DNA of 62,194 nucleotides from Chloroflexi bacterium OLB13 (GTDB taxonomy: Bacteria; Chloroflexota; Anaerolineae; Aggregatilineales; Phototrophicaceae), in NCBI GenBank assembly GCA_001567485.1, contig JZRA01000096.1, forward strand, positions 1-62,194. The letters are read 5' to 3'. The translations under genes and the position numbers were made by a program. This document shows, one piece after another, positions 1-9,107 of this stretch; position 1 is the stretch's first letter; every line of letters starts with the position of its first letter. The notes beneath the pieces were generated by a model. That model was not told the origin of the DNA. It saw only the letters and a program-made list of their open reading frames with translations, and made no database searches.

Positions 1-433
1 CGCGCCGGCGCGGTTGATGTAGAAGTGCGCGGCGATCAAATCGCAGTTGAGGATGTGGCTCAGGCTCACAACCGCGTCCGCGATGGACGCCGGGATATCC
101 TCCCCGACCACGCGCCCACCCACAACGAACACGGTGCGAGTTCGCCCGTCAATGCGCGAGTCGGTGGCGAGTGGAGCCTCGGTGTGATAGGCCGGCGGGG
201 TCTCGGCGCGGAAGGGCGCAGGCAGCAGGCCGGCCACCGATGCCATCACCGTCCAGTCCGAGGCGTGCCGCCAGAGTCCGGTCAGGTTCAAGATATCGGG
301 CCGGTTGAGCACCGGGATCGACAGGCCGTACATCCAACTGACGAAGTACGCCGTAACGGCACGTCGTTCGCCGCGCCACGCCTGAGCCTGCGCCTGGCCG
401 TGTACATAGCACGCTACGGTGCAAACGCGTGCG
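1..433 (-). pseudogene. ATP-grasp-like protein fragment (3' end outside window, 5' end lost or disrupted)
   Basis: A minus-strand frame stays open from about 433 down to the left edge and reads as a plausible protein, with segments such as AYFVSWMYGLSIPVLNRP, LWRHASDWTVMASVAGL and VFVVGGRVVGEDIP. The VVGGRVVG..IP pattern followed by a helical stretch is reminiscent of the middle of RimK-like ATP-grasp ligases, and the upstream part of their substrate-preparing region; this is a recollection of family style, not a search result. No ATG, and no start with a ribosome-binding site, is visible; the frame instead runs straight into the dispersed repeat at 434-541. Such proteins normally have more N-terminal sequence, so the repeat may have truncated the gene. 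The C-terminus lies beyond the window. Coding is fairly sure, the family only tentative. Confidence 0.42.
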
Positions 434-541
434 AAGCACGAAGTTGAAAGTGATGAGTGATGAGAAAACACCGCACCGTATAGCTCGACTAACGCTGCAA
501 GATGGGAGACCGAATCTCTCGACTTACGAACACCGGCTTAG
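434..541 (+). repeat. Dispersed repeat, subfamily A, copy 1
   Basis: Nearly identical over its length to 30999-31113, beginning AAGCACGAAGTTGAAAGTGA and ending GAACACCGGCTTAG. The copy at 30999 has exactly one additional 7-bp unit in the TGATGAG section. A shortened copy is at 62020-62083. It lies between the ATP-grasp-like fragment and the rpoB terminator region. It contains no convincing reading frame. Confidence 0.85.
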
Positions 542-674
542 GGGAGAGGTTCCGGCGGGCGGCCCGGCGGGTCATCCCTATAGCATGTCTCTGTATCCTC
601 TGCGCCCTTTGTGGTTCAATCGTTTTTCGTTGAACACGACGGTGTTATGCGACGACGTGCAACGTATCTGGCAG

Positions 675-769
675 CTGACTCCTGACGACTGTCCCTTCAA
701 AACAAAAGCCGGCGGGTTTCCCCACCGGCTTCCGTTTTCACCTGTCAACTGACGACTGATCCCTGACGA
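675..769. repeat. Degenerate CTGNNNN heptamer arrays flanking the rpoB terminator
   Basis: Three 7-bp units beginning CTG (675-695) and four more (742-769) lie on either side of the rpoB terminator. On the other strand they read NNNNCAG, the same phase as the arrays at 14481, 53116, 59456 and 61666. The rest of 542-777 holds nothing I can recognise apart from the terminator and a short inverted repeat, GTTCAA..TTGAAC, near 612-633. Confidence 0.6.
702..731 (-). terminator. rpoB intrinsic terminator
   Basis: On the minus strand a 10-bp stem (AAGCCGGTGG with CCGCCGGCTT, one G-U pair) closes a short loop and is followed by TTGTTTT. It lies about 47 bp after the rpoB stop codon and ends the rpoB transcript without any rpoC gene in between. 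Confidence 0.85.
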
Positions 770-777
770 CTTGACTG

Positions 778-3700
778 TTAGTCCACTAAATCGCTGGGGC
801 TTGGGGTATAGGTCGTCTGCGGCTTCTGCTGCTGGGCCGCGCGCATGTCGTCTTCCTTGCCGAACGTGATCGTCTCGCCGTCCTCGGTGATCGCCTCGAC
901 CGACAGGCCCAGCGACTGAAGTTCCTTGACCAGCACGCGGAAGCTCGACGGGATGCCCGGGTCTTGGATCGGCTCGCCCTTGACGATTGCCTCGTAGGTG
1001 CTGATGCGCCCCTGCACGTCGTCAGACTTGACCGTCAGCATTTCTTGCAGCGTGTAGGCCGCGCCGTAGGCTTCCAGCGCCCACACTTCCATTTCGCCGA
1101 GACGCTGGCCGCCGAACTGCGCCTTACCGCCGAGCGGCTGCTGCGTCACCAGCGAGTACGGGCCGGTCGAGCGCGCATGCACCTTGTCTTCGACCAAGTG
1201 TGCCAGCTTGAGCATGTGCACATAGCCGACCGCCACCGAGTTGTCGAACGGCTCGCCGGTGCGGCCATCGTACAGCGTCATCTTGCCGTAGTGCGGCAGC
1301 GGGACGCCGGTGGCGAACATCACACGGTCAGCGATGGCGTACAGATCAGCGTTGGTCGCGTTGGCGGGGATCTTCGCGCTCGGATCGTGCAGCTTGATCC
1401 ACTCGGTCAGCGAGGCGGCGATGGCGTTGGCCTCGATCTCGTCACGCTTCTCCGGCCGGACACCGTCGGTATCGAACATCAGTATCTTGTCCGGGTCATA
1501 GCCCTTTTCGCGCAGCCACTCGGCCAGCGCGGCGCGGCGGCGCAGCACCTGACTTTCCAGAAGCTGCTGCGAGTCGTAAGCCGGGTTGTCCTTCAGCCAT
1601 TCGAAGATGTAGAGCCGACGCACTTCTTCGTCGTCTTCGAGGTCAGCATCGTCGTAGTTGTACTGCTTGATCCACTCCCACGCGCGCTCGGTGATCTGAT
1701 CCCACACGTGGTCGATCAGCCATGCGCGGCCGAGTTCGGCGCGGATGTCGTCTTCCATAGCGCCGTCAAACACCGGCGTAATGGCGCGGAAACCGAGCCG
1801 GTCGGCGGCCCAGCCCAGATGCAGTTCAAGCACTTGGCCGAGGTTCATACGGCCCGGAACGCCGGTCGGGTTCAGAATCATCTGCACCGGCGTGCCATCT
1901 TCGAGGTACGGCATGTCCTCGATGGCGACGATGCGGCTGACGATACCCTTGTTGCCGTGGCGGCCGGCCATCTTGTCGCCGACGGTCAGCTTGCGGCGCT
2001 GCGCGACGGCCACGCGCACCATCTTCTCGACGCCAGCGGGCAGATCGCGGTGCTCTTCGCGGGTAAACGTCTTGACGTCCACGACCTTGCCGCGCTCGCC
2101 GTGCGGCAGGCGCAGCGACGAGTCCTTGACCTCACGGGCCTGTTCGCCGAAGATCGCGCGCAGCAGCTTTTCCTCGGGGCTAAGCTCGCGCTCGCCCTTC
2201 GGTGTGATCTTGCCGACGAGGATGTCGTTGGGGCCGACCTCGGCGCCGATGCGCACGATGCCGAACTCGTCGAGGTCTTTGAGCGCCTCTTCGCCGACGT
2301 TGGGGATGTCGTAGGTAATCTCTTCGCTGCCGAGCTTGGTCTCGCGGGCTTCCACCTCGTGCTTTTCGATGTGGATGCTCGTGAACATATCCTTGCGCAG
2401 CATTTCTTCGCTGATCAGCAGCGCGTCTTCGTAGTTGCCGCCGTCCCAGCACAGGAACGCCGCGACGACGTTGTGACCGAGCGCGAGGCTGCCCTTATAG
2501 GTCGAGCTGCTGTCGGCCAGCACGTCGCCGTGCTTGACCAACTGGCCCTTGCGCACGATCGGCTTCTGGTCGATGCACGTCGACTGATTGCTGCGGTTGT
2601 ACTTGCGCAGCGTATAGACGACATCCTCGCCGTTCTCGGTGCGGACGATCACGCGGTCGCCCTGAACGCTGACCACTTCGCCGTCGTACTCGGTGCGCAG
2701 GATTTGGCCGCTGTCGAGCGCCGCGACCGCTTCCATGCCGGTCGATACAATCGGCAGGTCGGGATCAAGCAGCGGGACGGCCTGACTCTGCATGTTGGAA
2801 CCCATCAGAGCGCGGTTAGCGTCGTCATGTTCGAGGAACGGGATCAGCGCGGCGCTGATGCCGACGATCTGGCGCGGCGCGATGTCGATGTAGTCGACGC
2901 GATTGCTCGGCAGCATCTTGAAGTCTTGGTTGTGGCGCGCCGATACGCGGTTGACGGTGATTTGGCCGAGTTCGTCGGTCGGGGTGTCCGCCTGCGCGAT
3001 GACGAAGTCGTCCTCCTCATCGGCCGGCAGATAGAAGCTCTCCGGGTCAACAAACGGTGTGACCGGCACGTCCTCGATCTTGGACTTCTTGAGCGTCTTG
3101 ATGACTGCCTCGTCGATGACCGTGCCCTCTTCAACGATGACGTCGCCCTTGCTGTTTTCGATGTCCTCGCGGATCGACCGTCCCAACAGGCGCGCGTCGT
3201 CTAGCTTGAGCGTGCGGATCACACGGCGGTACGGCGTTTCGATGAAGCCGTATTGGTTGACCTTGGCATAGCTGGCGAGGCGGCCGATCAAGCCGATGTT
3301 CGGGCCTTCCGGCGTCTCGATCGGGCAGATGCGCCCGTAATGGCTGTGGTGCACGTCGCGCACGTCGAAGCCCGCGCGTTCGCGGCGCAAACCGCCGGGG
3401 CCGAGCGCGGAGAGCGTGCGCTTGTGGCGCAGTTCGCTCAGCGGGTTGGTCTGCTCCATGAACTGCGACAGCTGCGACGACCCGAAGAACTCGCGGATAG
3501 CCGCGACAATCGGGCGGATGTTGATGAGCGTGCCGGGAGTCGGGTTCTCCTGCTCCTTGGTGCTCATGCGTTCCTTGATGACGCGCTCGGCGCGGCGCAG
3601 GCCGACACGCAGCTTGTTCTGGATCAGCTCGCCCACCGTCTTGACGCGGCGGTTGCCGAGGTGGTCGATGTCGTCGCGCTTCTGCTTGCCGGTGTTGATC

Positions 3701-4731
3701 AGGATCATGTGACGCACGAGATTGATGATGTCGCGCTTGGTGATCGTGCGGATCTTCTGCGGGACTTCGCCTTGTAGGCCGAGGCGCTTGTTGAGCTTGT
3801 AGCGGCCCACGCGCTCGAGGTCATAGCGACGCTGATCGAACAACTGCTGTTGCAGATATTCGCGCGCGTTGTCAAGCGTCGGGGGGTCGCCGGGGCGCAT
3901 CTTCTTGTAGAACTCGATCAACGCCGCCTGCGCAATCGACTGATCCTTCGGGCCTTTCTGGAGATCGGTTTCGCTCTCCAGCGTCTTGGCGATGAAATGG
4001 TGGGTCTCGTCGGTATCAATGTCGGCGAACAGGGCGAGGATCTCCTCGTCCGAGCCTTCCTTGATCGGTGAGTCACCGCTGCCGGTGACTTCCATCTCAT
4101 CCTTGACGGCAGCCAACGCGCGCAGCAGGGTCGTCACCGGCACGGTGCGCTTGCGGTTGAATTTGAGCACGAGCGCGTCGCTCTTGCGGGTCTCGAACTC
4201 CATCCACGCGCCGCGGTCGGGGATCAGCTTGCTGAAGGCCAGCTTGCGGCCCGTGCTGCGATCCTCCTCCGTCTCGAAATAGACGCCCGGCGAACGGATC
4301 AACTGGCTGACCACCACACGCTCGGTGCCGTTGATGATGAACGTGCCCTTGTCGGTCATGAGCGGGAACTCGCCCATGAAAATCTCGCTGGTCGTCACCT
4401 CGCCGCCGGCATCGCGGTTTTCGAGGGCCACTTTGGCGTACAGCGACACCGAATAGCTCATGTCGCGCTCGAGGCACAGTTCCCGGCTGTACTTCGGCTC
4501 TTCGTACCAGAACTTGAGGTCGAATTGTTTTGACTCGGGGCGGTTGCTGGGGAAATGCAAGCGGAGGTTGCCGTTGTAGCTCTCGATCGGGGTGATCTCA
4601 TCGAAAAGCTCCAACAGCCCTTCGGTCAAGAACCACTGAAACGACTCGAGCTGAATATCAATGAGCGATGGCAGCTCCTGAACGTCGAGCGTTCGGGCGT
4701 AGTTCTTGGTGTTGAAGTACTCGTTATTCAA
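778..4731 (-). CDS. rpoB: DNA-directed RNA polymerase subunit beta
   Basis: Beta subunit of RNA polymerase, forming with beta' the catalytic cleft. The 1317-residue protein has the rifampicin-pocket region ([24 protein letters not shown]), the [14 protein letters not shown] motif and the [13 protein letters not shown] active-site segment, and is of normal length for the family. I place the start at TTG 4731, which follows AAGGAG by 7 nt; a longer frame from TTG 4755 would put that ribosome-binding site inside the coding sequence. The gene has its own promoter (4919-4948), a structured leader and a terminator, so it is monocistronic here. In most bacteria rpoB follows rplL and precedes rpoC; neither is adjacent. 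The rifampicin pocket has Glu where E. coli has Asp516 and Arg where it has Thr525. Confidence 0.98.
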   Translation of the reverse strand: MNNEYFNTKNYARTLDVQELPSLIDIQLESFQWFLTEGLLELFDEITPIESYNGNLRLHFPSNRPESKQFDLKFWYEEPKYSRELCLERDMSYSVSLYAKVALENRDAGGEVTTSEIFMGEFPLMTDKGTFIINGTERVVVSQLIRSPGVYFETEEDRSTGRKLAFSKLIPDRGAWMEFETRKSDALVLKFNRKRTVPVTTLLRALAAVKDEMEVTGSGDSPIKEGSDEEILALFADIDTDETHHFIAKTLESETDLQKGPKDQSIAQAALIEFYKKMRPGDPPTLDNAREYLQQQLFDQRRYDLERVGRYKLNKRLGLQGEVPQKIRTITKRDIINLVRHMILINTGKQKRDDIDHLGNRRVKTVGELIQNKLRVGLRRAERVIKERMSTKEQENPTPGTLINIRPIVAAIREFFGSSQLSQFMEQTNPLSELRHKRTLSALGPGGLRRERAGFDVRDVHHSHYGRICPIETPEGPNIGLIGRLASYAKVNQYGFIETPYRRVIRTLKLDDARLLGRSIREDIENSKGDVIVEEGTVIDEAVIKTLKKSKIEDVPVTPFVDPESFYLPADEEDDFVIAQADTPTDELGQITVNRVSARHNQDFKMLPSNRVDYIDIAPRQIVGISAALIPFLEHDDANRALMGSNMQSQAVPLLDPDLPIVSTGMEAVAALDSGQILRTEYDGEVVSVQGDRVIVRTENGEDVVYTLRKYNRSNQSTCIDQKPIVRKGQLVKHGDVLADSSSTYKGSLALGHNVVAAFLCWDGGNYEDALLISEEMLRKDMFTSIHIEKHEVEARETKLGSEEITYDIPNVGEEALKDLDEFGIVRIGAEVGPNDILVGKITPKGERELSPEEKLLRAIFGEQAREVKDSSLRLPHGERGKVVDVKTFTREEHRDLPAGVEKMVRVAVAQRRKLTVGDKMAGRHGNKGIVSRIVAIEDMPYLEDGTPVQMILNPTGVPGRMNLGQVLELHLGWAADRLGFRAITPVFDGAMEDDIRAELGRAWLIDHVWDQITERAWEWIKQYNYDDADLEDDEEVRRLYIFEWLKDNPAYDSQQLLESQVLRRRAALAEWLREKGYDPDKILMFDTDGVRPEKRDEIEANAIAASLTEWIKLHDPSAKIPANATNADLYAIADRVMFATGVPLPHYGKMTLYDGRTGEPFDNSVAVGYVHMLKLAHLVEDKVHARSTGPYSLVTQQPLGGKAQFGGQRLGEMEVWALEAYGAAYTLQEMLTVKSDDVQGRISTYEAIVKGEPIQDPGIPSSFRVLVKELQSLGLSVEAITEDGETITFGKEDDMRAAQQQKPQTTYTPSPSDLVD

Positions 4732-4806
4732 CGCGCTGCTCCTTAACACTGGCAAACGCTAGCCAACACCCGGCGGCGCACAGCCGCGGCAGTGGACAGA
4801 GTCGAC

Positions 4807-4834
4807 AAAACAACGGTCAGTCCACGACCGTTGT
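4807..4834 (-). promoter_or_regulatory. Terminator-like hairpin in the rpoB leader (possible attenuator)
   Basis: In the rpoB sense direction a perfect 9-bp stem, ACAACGGTC and GACCGTTGT with a 7-nt loop, runs directly into TTTTG. It lies in a leader of roughly 180 nt between the promoter and the start codon. A short stem followed by a U-run upstream of a gene is the form of a transcription attenuator, although the U-run is brief; a protein-binding role is equally possible. Confidence 0.55.
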
Positions 4835-4918
4835 GTCGGACACTGTGGGATAATGACTGATGTTTGGACTTCTCATCCTTGCGCCGGAACGCACCCACCG
4901 GGAAAGTGCGTAACGGGC

Positions 4919-4948
4919 ATTATACGCCGCGTCGCGCGCTGGTGTCAA
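4919..4948 (-). promoter_or_regulatory. Strong sigma70-type promoter for rpoB
   Basis: On the minus strand consensus TTGACA (4943-4948) and TATAAT (4919-4924) are separated by 18 nt. Both hexamers are perfect matches. The expected transcription start is near 4911, giving a long leader before rpoB. Confidence 0.88.
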
Positions 4949-5113
4949 GCGCGGTGCGGAGAAAAAAACGATGCGCGTGTGCAGACTGGGATACCACCCC
5001 TAAGCCATTGTTCGAACGGCGAGAGATTGGGTCTCCGGTGACACAGTATTCATCGAGTGATGCAGCGCAGCATTTTCTCATCTCTCATCACTCGCCGCTT
5101 TCAGCTGCTCACG
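4949..5113. other. HTTM-rpoB intergenic space with heptamer-like repeats
   Basis: Between the HTTM gene stop and the rpoB promoter. Bases 5058-5103 contain TGATGAG/CTCATCA-type 7-bp units in minus orientation, similar to the 5' part of the dispersed repeat but without its tail. No gene is apparent. Confidence 0.4.
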
Positions 5114-6445
5114 CTAGTCCGTCGCCAGCGGCACGATCCAGTCGGCGGACAGCAGCGAGCGCCGCACACGGGACAGATCGCGCCCGGAATCGACGATCGG
5201 CTGACCGGGCCGGCCGTTCATGCTGACGTGCGTATCGGCATACACGGCCGGCTCGCATCCGCAGACCGGCGCATATTCGTCCGCCAAGAACCGTGCGAAC
5301 TGCGCGATCATATCCGGCTGAAAGCTCATCTGGTGTTCCTGCACACGGGTGAGATAGTCGGACGGATAGACGATCCAGAAGCGGTCGGTCGCCGGGTCTT
5401 CGACGCGAAAGGTCACGGCGCCGTTCTTCTCGACCAGCATGACATGCCACGCGAAGCGGAAACCCTCGTTCGTCCAGAGGTAATTGCCGGGGTACAGCCA
5501 GTGCCGCAGTGGCATCAGGACTTGCCACGCGAAGAACAGCGCGACGGCGGGCGCGATCCAGCGCGCAGGCCGAACGGCGCGGGTGGGATCGGCGGTGGGC
5601 AGCGTGCGCCCGATCCGCGCAAACAGCCAGCGCCAATCGTCGGCCCCGAAAAAGACCAGCGTACAGGCGATCATCACCCACGGGAACACGCCGATCGGGA
5701 ACAGCAGCCCGGTCATGGTGTGGAAGCCGATAACGACGAGGTAAGCCAACGGCCGTGACCGCCGCCAGCTCAGCCAGAACGGGATCGTGAGGTCGAAGGC
5801 CGCCCCTGCCCAGCTCATCGCGTGGGCGATCCACGGCTGATCGAACAACGGCCCGATCACCGGCATGCCGGCGCTGGCCCGCAGCCAGATGCGCAGCGGC
5901 TGTGCGTCGATCAGCCAGTCCGGATTAAGCTTGGCGATCCCGGCGTACACGTACACGAGTCCGAGCATGATGCGCGGCGCGGCGACCATCCACGCCGGCG
6001 CAGTCGACGCACGCAGTTCCGGACGCCACCGCGCATCCAGCGACAGCGTGCGGTTGAGCGGCAGCACGGTCATCAGCAGGCTCATCACCGAGATGAAGTA
6101 GTAGTGATTGAGGTAGTACGCGAGGTCGATCAGCTCGACATACGTGAACAGCACGAAGAACGTGACAATCGCGGCGCGGTAGAACAGGCCGAGGGCGATC
6201 AACGTCGCGCATCCGGCGAGGATGGCGAACGCGGCGTACATCCCCGCCGGCGGCAGCGGGCGCACCCAGTCGAAGCCGAAGTACGAGAAGTGATAGCCCG
6301 GCGCGATGTAGAACGCGTCGATCCAGCCCAATGTCGTGAAACGCAGCGCGCTGAACAGCATCAGCACGCCGAAGCCGATGCGGAAAATCGCCAGCGGAAG
6401 CAGGTCGGCCGGTCGCGTCAGACGACGGCGGAGCGCGTCGATCAT
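5114..6445 (-). CDS. HTTM (vitamin K-dependent gamma-carboxylase-like) membrane protein
   Basis: A 443-residue integral membrane protein of the HTTM / gamma-carboxylase-like superfamily. About ten hydrophobic helices fill the first 300 residues, with the family-typical YVYAGIAKLNPDWL segment near the middle and HTMTGLLFPIGVFPW further on; the C-terminal 130 residues form the extracytoplasmic tail (FWIVYPSDYL). Its ATG overlaps the stop of the imelysin relative upstream by one base (TGATG), so the two are translationally coupled. Bacterial HTTM proteins are often the last gene of imelysin/di-haem oxidoreductase clusters, as here; the reaction they perform is not established. Role in metal or haem handling at the membrane is inferred from the cluster. 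Confidence 0.85.
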   Translation of the reverse strand: MIDALRRRLTRPADLLPLAIFRIGFGVLMLFSALRFTTLGWIDAFYIAPGYHFSYFGFDWVRPLPPAGMYAAFAILAGCATLIALGLFYRAAIVTFFVLFTYVELIDLAYYLNHYYFISVMSLLMTVLPLNRTLSLDARWRPELRASTAPAWMVAAPRIMLGLVYVYAGIAKLNPDWLIDAQPLRIWLRASAGMPVIGPLFDQPWIAHAMSWAGAAFDLTIPFWLSWRRSRPLAYLVVIGFHTMTGLLFPIGVFPWVMIACTLVFFGADDWRWLFARIGRTLPTADPTRAVRPARWIAPAVALFFAWQVLMPLRHWLYPGNYLWTNEGFRFAWHVMLVEKNGAVTFRVEDPATDRFWIVYPSDYLTRVQEHQMSFQPDMIAQFARFLADEYAPVCGCEPAVYADTHVSMNGRPGQPIVDSGRDLSRVRRSLLSADWIVPLATD

Positions 6446-7557
6446 CAGTCGCCGTCACTATCCCCGAATGTGATCGTGATGCCGAGCTGGTTGGCGACAT
6501 CCGATTTCGCAAGCTGTAAGAGCGCCATGACTTCCTCGTAAGCCGCTTTGACCGCGGCGGGGTCGTGAACGAGCGCCTCGGACAGCGGCTCCGTGATCGC
6601 GCTCAGGGCCGTCTCCACGGCAGCGATGCGGGCCATGACGACGTCCGACAGCGGACGATCTTCGAGGCGCGCGCCGATGAAGTCGAGATAATCAGCCATG
6701 CCGGGCGTGTCGTCACTGCCCTCGAACATCCGGCGAACCGTTTCGATGTTGGCTGCCATACGCCGCACCGACGTGCCGCTGTACGGCGACTCGACCAATT
6801 CGGGCTGAATCTCGCCGCCGCTGCTCAGCCCAAGCGGGCCGCCAAGATGCTCGCTGCCGATCGCCTGAATCGCCGAGAACAGTTCGTTCGTCACCATGCT
6901 GACCATGCTGCGCACGCTCGTGATTTCGAGCGTATCCGACATGAACTTGTCGCCGTAGTAGCCGTCCGTGCCGGGAGTCCATTCGACAACCAGCGCGTCG
7001 GCGACCTTGCGGATGTCCACAGCCGCCGCGACCGCGTAGTCGATGCGGTTGCGATCCGCCTGCAAGCCCTCTAATGATCCGGCAAAGAGCAGATATTCGA
7101 GCGCCGGCAGCCCTTTCGACGACGATCCGAGCGCGCCAACGAAATCCGCGTCGATGCTGCCCGGCTCGCGCAGCGCGATCTGATCCTCGATGTTTTCGAT
7201 GCTGACCGCCGTGCCGCCGATTTGGGTGAGCAGCGGCATCACGCGCTGCAAGCTGAAGACCGAGATGCGCTCAAAGGCCATCACCGCGTCGATCCACGCC
7301 GACTGGAACGCCTCTAGGGTCTGCTCGGCCGGATCAGCCGCGAACGCCAGCGCCGCGTCTTCGAGGTCTGCGGCTTCGGCGGCAAAGTCCTGATGCAGCG
7401 GCAGGATCGTCTCGGTCAGCCATCCGGCGACCATCGCCTGCCGGTCGAACGTCTGCGCGCTGGCAGGAAGCATCACGGCGGACAGCCCTACGGCGAGCAG
7501 GACGACCGCCGCCGTCAACGCCGCCGCGAGAGATCGTATTGCTATCGTGGCTCTCAT
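6445..7557 (-). CDS. Imelysin-family exported protein, COG3489 type (copy 1)
   Basis: An exported protein of about 370 residues with a hydrophobic signal peptide ending near ASAQTFDRQ. It contains the imelysin-superfamily four-helix bundle; in place of the IrpA GxHxxE motif it has SSKGLPALEYLLF, as in the COG3489 group, and the paired WTPGTDGYYGDKF segment. The second ATG (7557) is preferred over 7563 because AAGGA lies 5 nt before it and overlaps the first ATG. A close paralogue is at 10465-11562; they share the start of the mature protein and an identical ITITFGDSDGD tail. It is coupled to the HTTM gene downstream. Imelysin-like proteins are linked to iron uptake; for this subgroup the ligand is unknown. 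Confidence 0.85.
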   Translation of the reverse strand: MRATIAIRSLAAALTAAVVLLAVGLSAVMLPASAQTFDRQAMVAGWLTETILPLHQDFAAEAADLEDAALAFAADPAEQTLEAFQSAWIDAVMAFERISVFSLQRVMPLLTQIGGTAVSIENIEDQIALREPGSIDADFVGALGSSSKGLPALEYLLFAGSLEGLQADRNRIDYAVAAAVDIRKVADALVVEWTPGTDGYYGDKFMSDTLEITSVRSMVSMVTNELFSAIQAIGSEHLGGPLGLSSGGEIQPELVESPYSGTSVRRMAANIETVRRMFEGSDDTPGMADYLDFIGARLEDRPLSDVVMARIAAVETALSAITEPLSEALVHDPAAVKAAYEEVMALLQLAKSDVANQLGITITFGDSDGD

Positions 7558-7651
7558 CGTCATCCTTAGAAATCACTCAAGCCCCCTCGTCCCCACCGGA
7601 AGGCGCGCGGCCCTCGCGCGGGGTCGTGGGGGCTTCGCCACCCTGTGCGCC

Positions 7652-9037
7652 CTAGAACGACTTCAGCAGGGCGAGCAGGGCGGCGCGGTCATCGGCGCTC
7701 ATGGTGCGGAAAGCCTCGGCGGACGCCGCGCCTTCGCCGCCGTGCCACAGGATCGCCTCGGCCAAATTGCGCGCGCGGCCATCGTGCAGGAAATTGGTAT
7801 GTCCGTTAACTGTTTCGATCAGGCCAATGCCCCACAGCGGCGGCGTGCGCCATTCACTGCCCGTCGCCTCGAAGTCCGGCGATCCGTCGGCCAGCCCTTC
7901 GCCCATATCGTGCAGCAGCAGGTCGGTGTACGGGTGGATGATCTGGTGCGACAGCGTCGGGGCCTCAGGATGGATCCCGGTAGCAAGCGTTTCGACGTGG
8001 CACGCACTGCACTTCGCCTCAGCGAACAGCTCACGGCCGCGCTGGACGAGGGGATCATCGACGTTGCGCTGGGCGGGGACGGCCAGCGTCTGCGTGTACA
8101 GCACGACCTTGAGCAGGTCGTCGTCGCTGATCTCCGGCGTGCCGCCCTCAACCGCCGCCGCACAGTCGGCCTGAACCGCGGTGCAGTTCTGCAGTGGCAG
8201 CAGACCGGTCGTGATCCCCATATCCCCGCTGAACGCCGACGCCACCTGCTGCAAGAGATGCGGTTGGTTGGCCTTCCAGCCAAAACGCCCCATCGCGCGG
8301 CGGTTGTTGTAGAGATCCCACACCCAGTTCGGGCGTCCGCTGATGCCGTCGCCGTCGGCGTCGGTTGGATCGGCCAGCGCCAGCAGCATCTCTTGCGGAA
8401 CCGCTTCCAGCAAGCCGAGGCCGATCATCTGACTGGCGACGCGCGGCGAGAGCGTTACTTCGGGGTCGAGTTCGCCGTAGTTCAGGTTTTCAAGCGTCAC
8501 GACGGGCTGGCGCAGGCTGTACGGCGTGCCGTCCGCGTATTGGCCGGGGAGTTCGACGTAGGTGATACGCAGGTCGCCTTCCGCCGCGATGCGCTCGAGG
8601 GCCTCGGTTTGGAACTGTCCGCCGTAGTTCGGATCGCCGAGATATGCACCGGACAGCGTGCGCTCCGGGATTTTCAGGCGCACCAAGTAGCCCGTCGGCG
8701 CTTCACCGTCGAACTCCGGCGGGCGGCCGCGCCCGTCCTTGAAGTGACAGCCTGCGCATGACCGCGAATTGAACAGCGGCCCGAGGCCGTCACGCGCTTC
8801 CGTCGACGCCGGGGCCGTGACCCAGTTCAGGCGGAAGAACGAATTTCCCACAGCGAACAACAGCCGTTCTTCACGGCTCAAACCCGGCGCCGGAAACCCG
8901 AACGCGTTCGGGGTGTCATTGAACACCGTCGTCTGGCCGCCGAGCAGGGCTTGGCTTTGGCCGTCCTGCGCCAGCACGAGACCGGCGGCGCACAACATAA
9001 GGCCGACTGACAGCAAAACCACGCTGAGAACCCGCAT
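7652..9037 (-). CDS. Di-haem oxidoreductase (COG3488, DUF1111), exported
   Basis: A 461-residue exported c-type cytochrome of the COG3488 'thiol oxidoreductase' / DUF1111 family, distantly related to di-haem cytochrome c peroxidases. A signal peptide (VLLSVGLMLCAAGLVLA) is followed by two haem-binding CxxCH motifs, CAGCH in the first third (about residue 93) and CSACH around residue 345, and an ending rich in family-typical residues (WGIGLIETVNGHTNFLHDGRARN). It lies between the IrpA-like imelysin upstream and the COG3489 protein downstream, the order in which COG3487, 3488 and 3489 are usually found. An electron-transfer partner for envelope metal uptake is the reasonable inference; the substrate is unknown. 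Confidence 0.9.
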   Translation of the reverse strand: MRVLSVVLLSVGLMLCAAGLVLAQDGQSQALLGGQTTVFNDTPNAFGFPAPGLSREERLLFAVGNSFFRLNWVTAPASTEARDGLGPLFNSRSCAGCHFKDGRGRPPEFDGEAPTGYLVRLKIPERTLSGAYLGDPNYGGQFQTEALERIAAEGDLRITYVELPGQYADGTPYSLRQPVVTLENLNYGELDPEVTLSPRVASQMIGLGLLEAVPQEMLLALADPTDADGDGISGRPNWVWDLYNNRRAMGRFGWKANQPHLLQQVASAFSGDMGITTGLLPLQNCTAVQADCAAAVEGGTPEISDDDLLKVVLYTQTLAVPAQRNVDDPLVQRGRELFAEAKCSACHVETLATGIHPEAPTLSHQIIHPYTDLLLHDMGEGLADGSPDFEATGSEWRTPPLWGIGLIETVNGHTNFLHDGRARNLAEAILWHGGEGAASAEAFRTMSADDRAALLALLKSF

Positions 9038-9072
9038 GATAATTGAACTCGCTTTACCGTGTCATCAACGAA

Positions 9073-9100
9073 GGGGGAACGACACGCCAGCCGTTCCCCC
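9073..9100 (-). promoter_or_regulatory. Intergenic hairpin between irpA-like and di-haem oxidoreductase genes
   Basis: GGGGGAACG and CGTTCCCCC form a perfect 9-bp stem with a 10-nt loop just after the irpA-like stop codon. No U-run follows, so it is more likely to stabilise the upstream mRNA or lower read-through than to terminate fully. Confidence 0.55.
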
Positions 9101-9107
9101 GTGATTC

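Noticed and set aside
429..752. Plus-strand frame of 107 codons beginning in repeat A
   Set aside because: It crosses the repeat, heptamer arrays and rpoB terminator and has no protein-like features.
964..3204. Long plus-strand open frame of about 746 codons
   Set aside because: It is antisense to rpoB, with composition bias from a high-GC gene and no recognisable domain.
4980..5040. tRNA-like GTTCGAA box
   Set aside because: No acceptor or anticodon stem can be formed around it.
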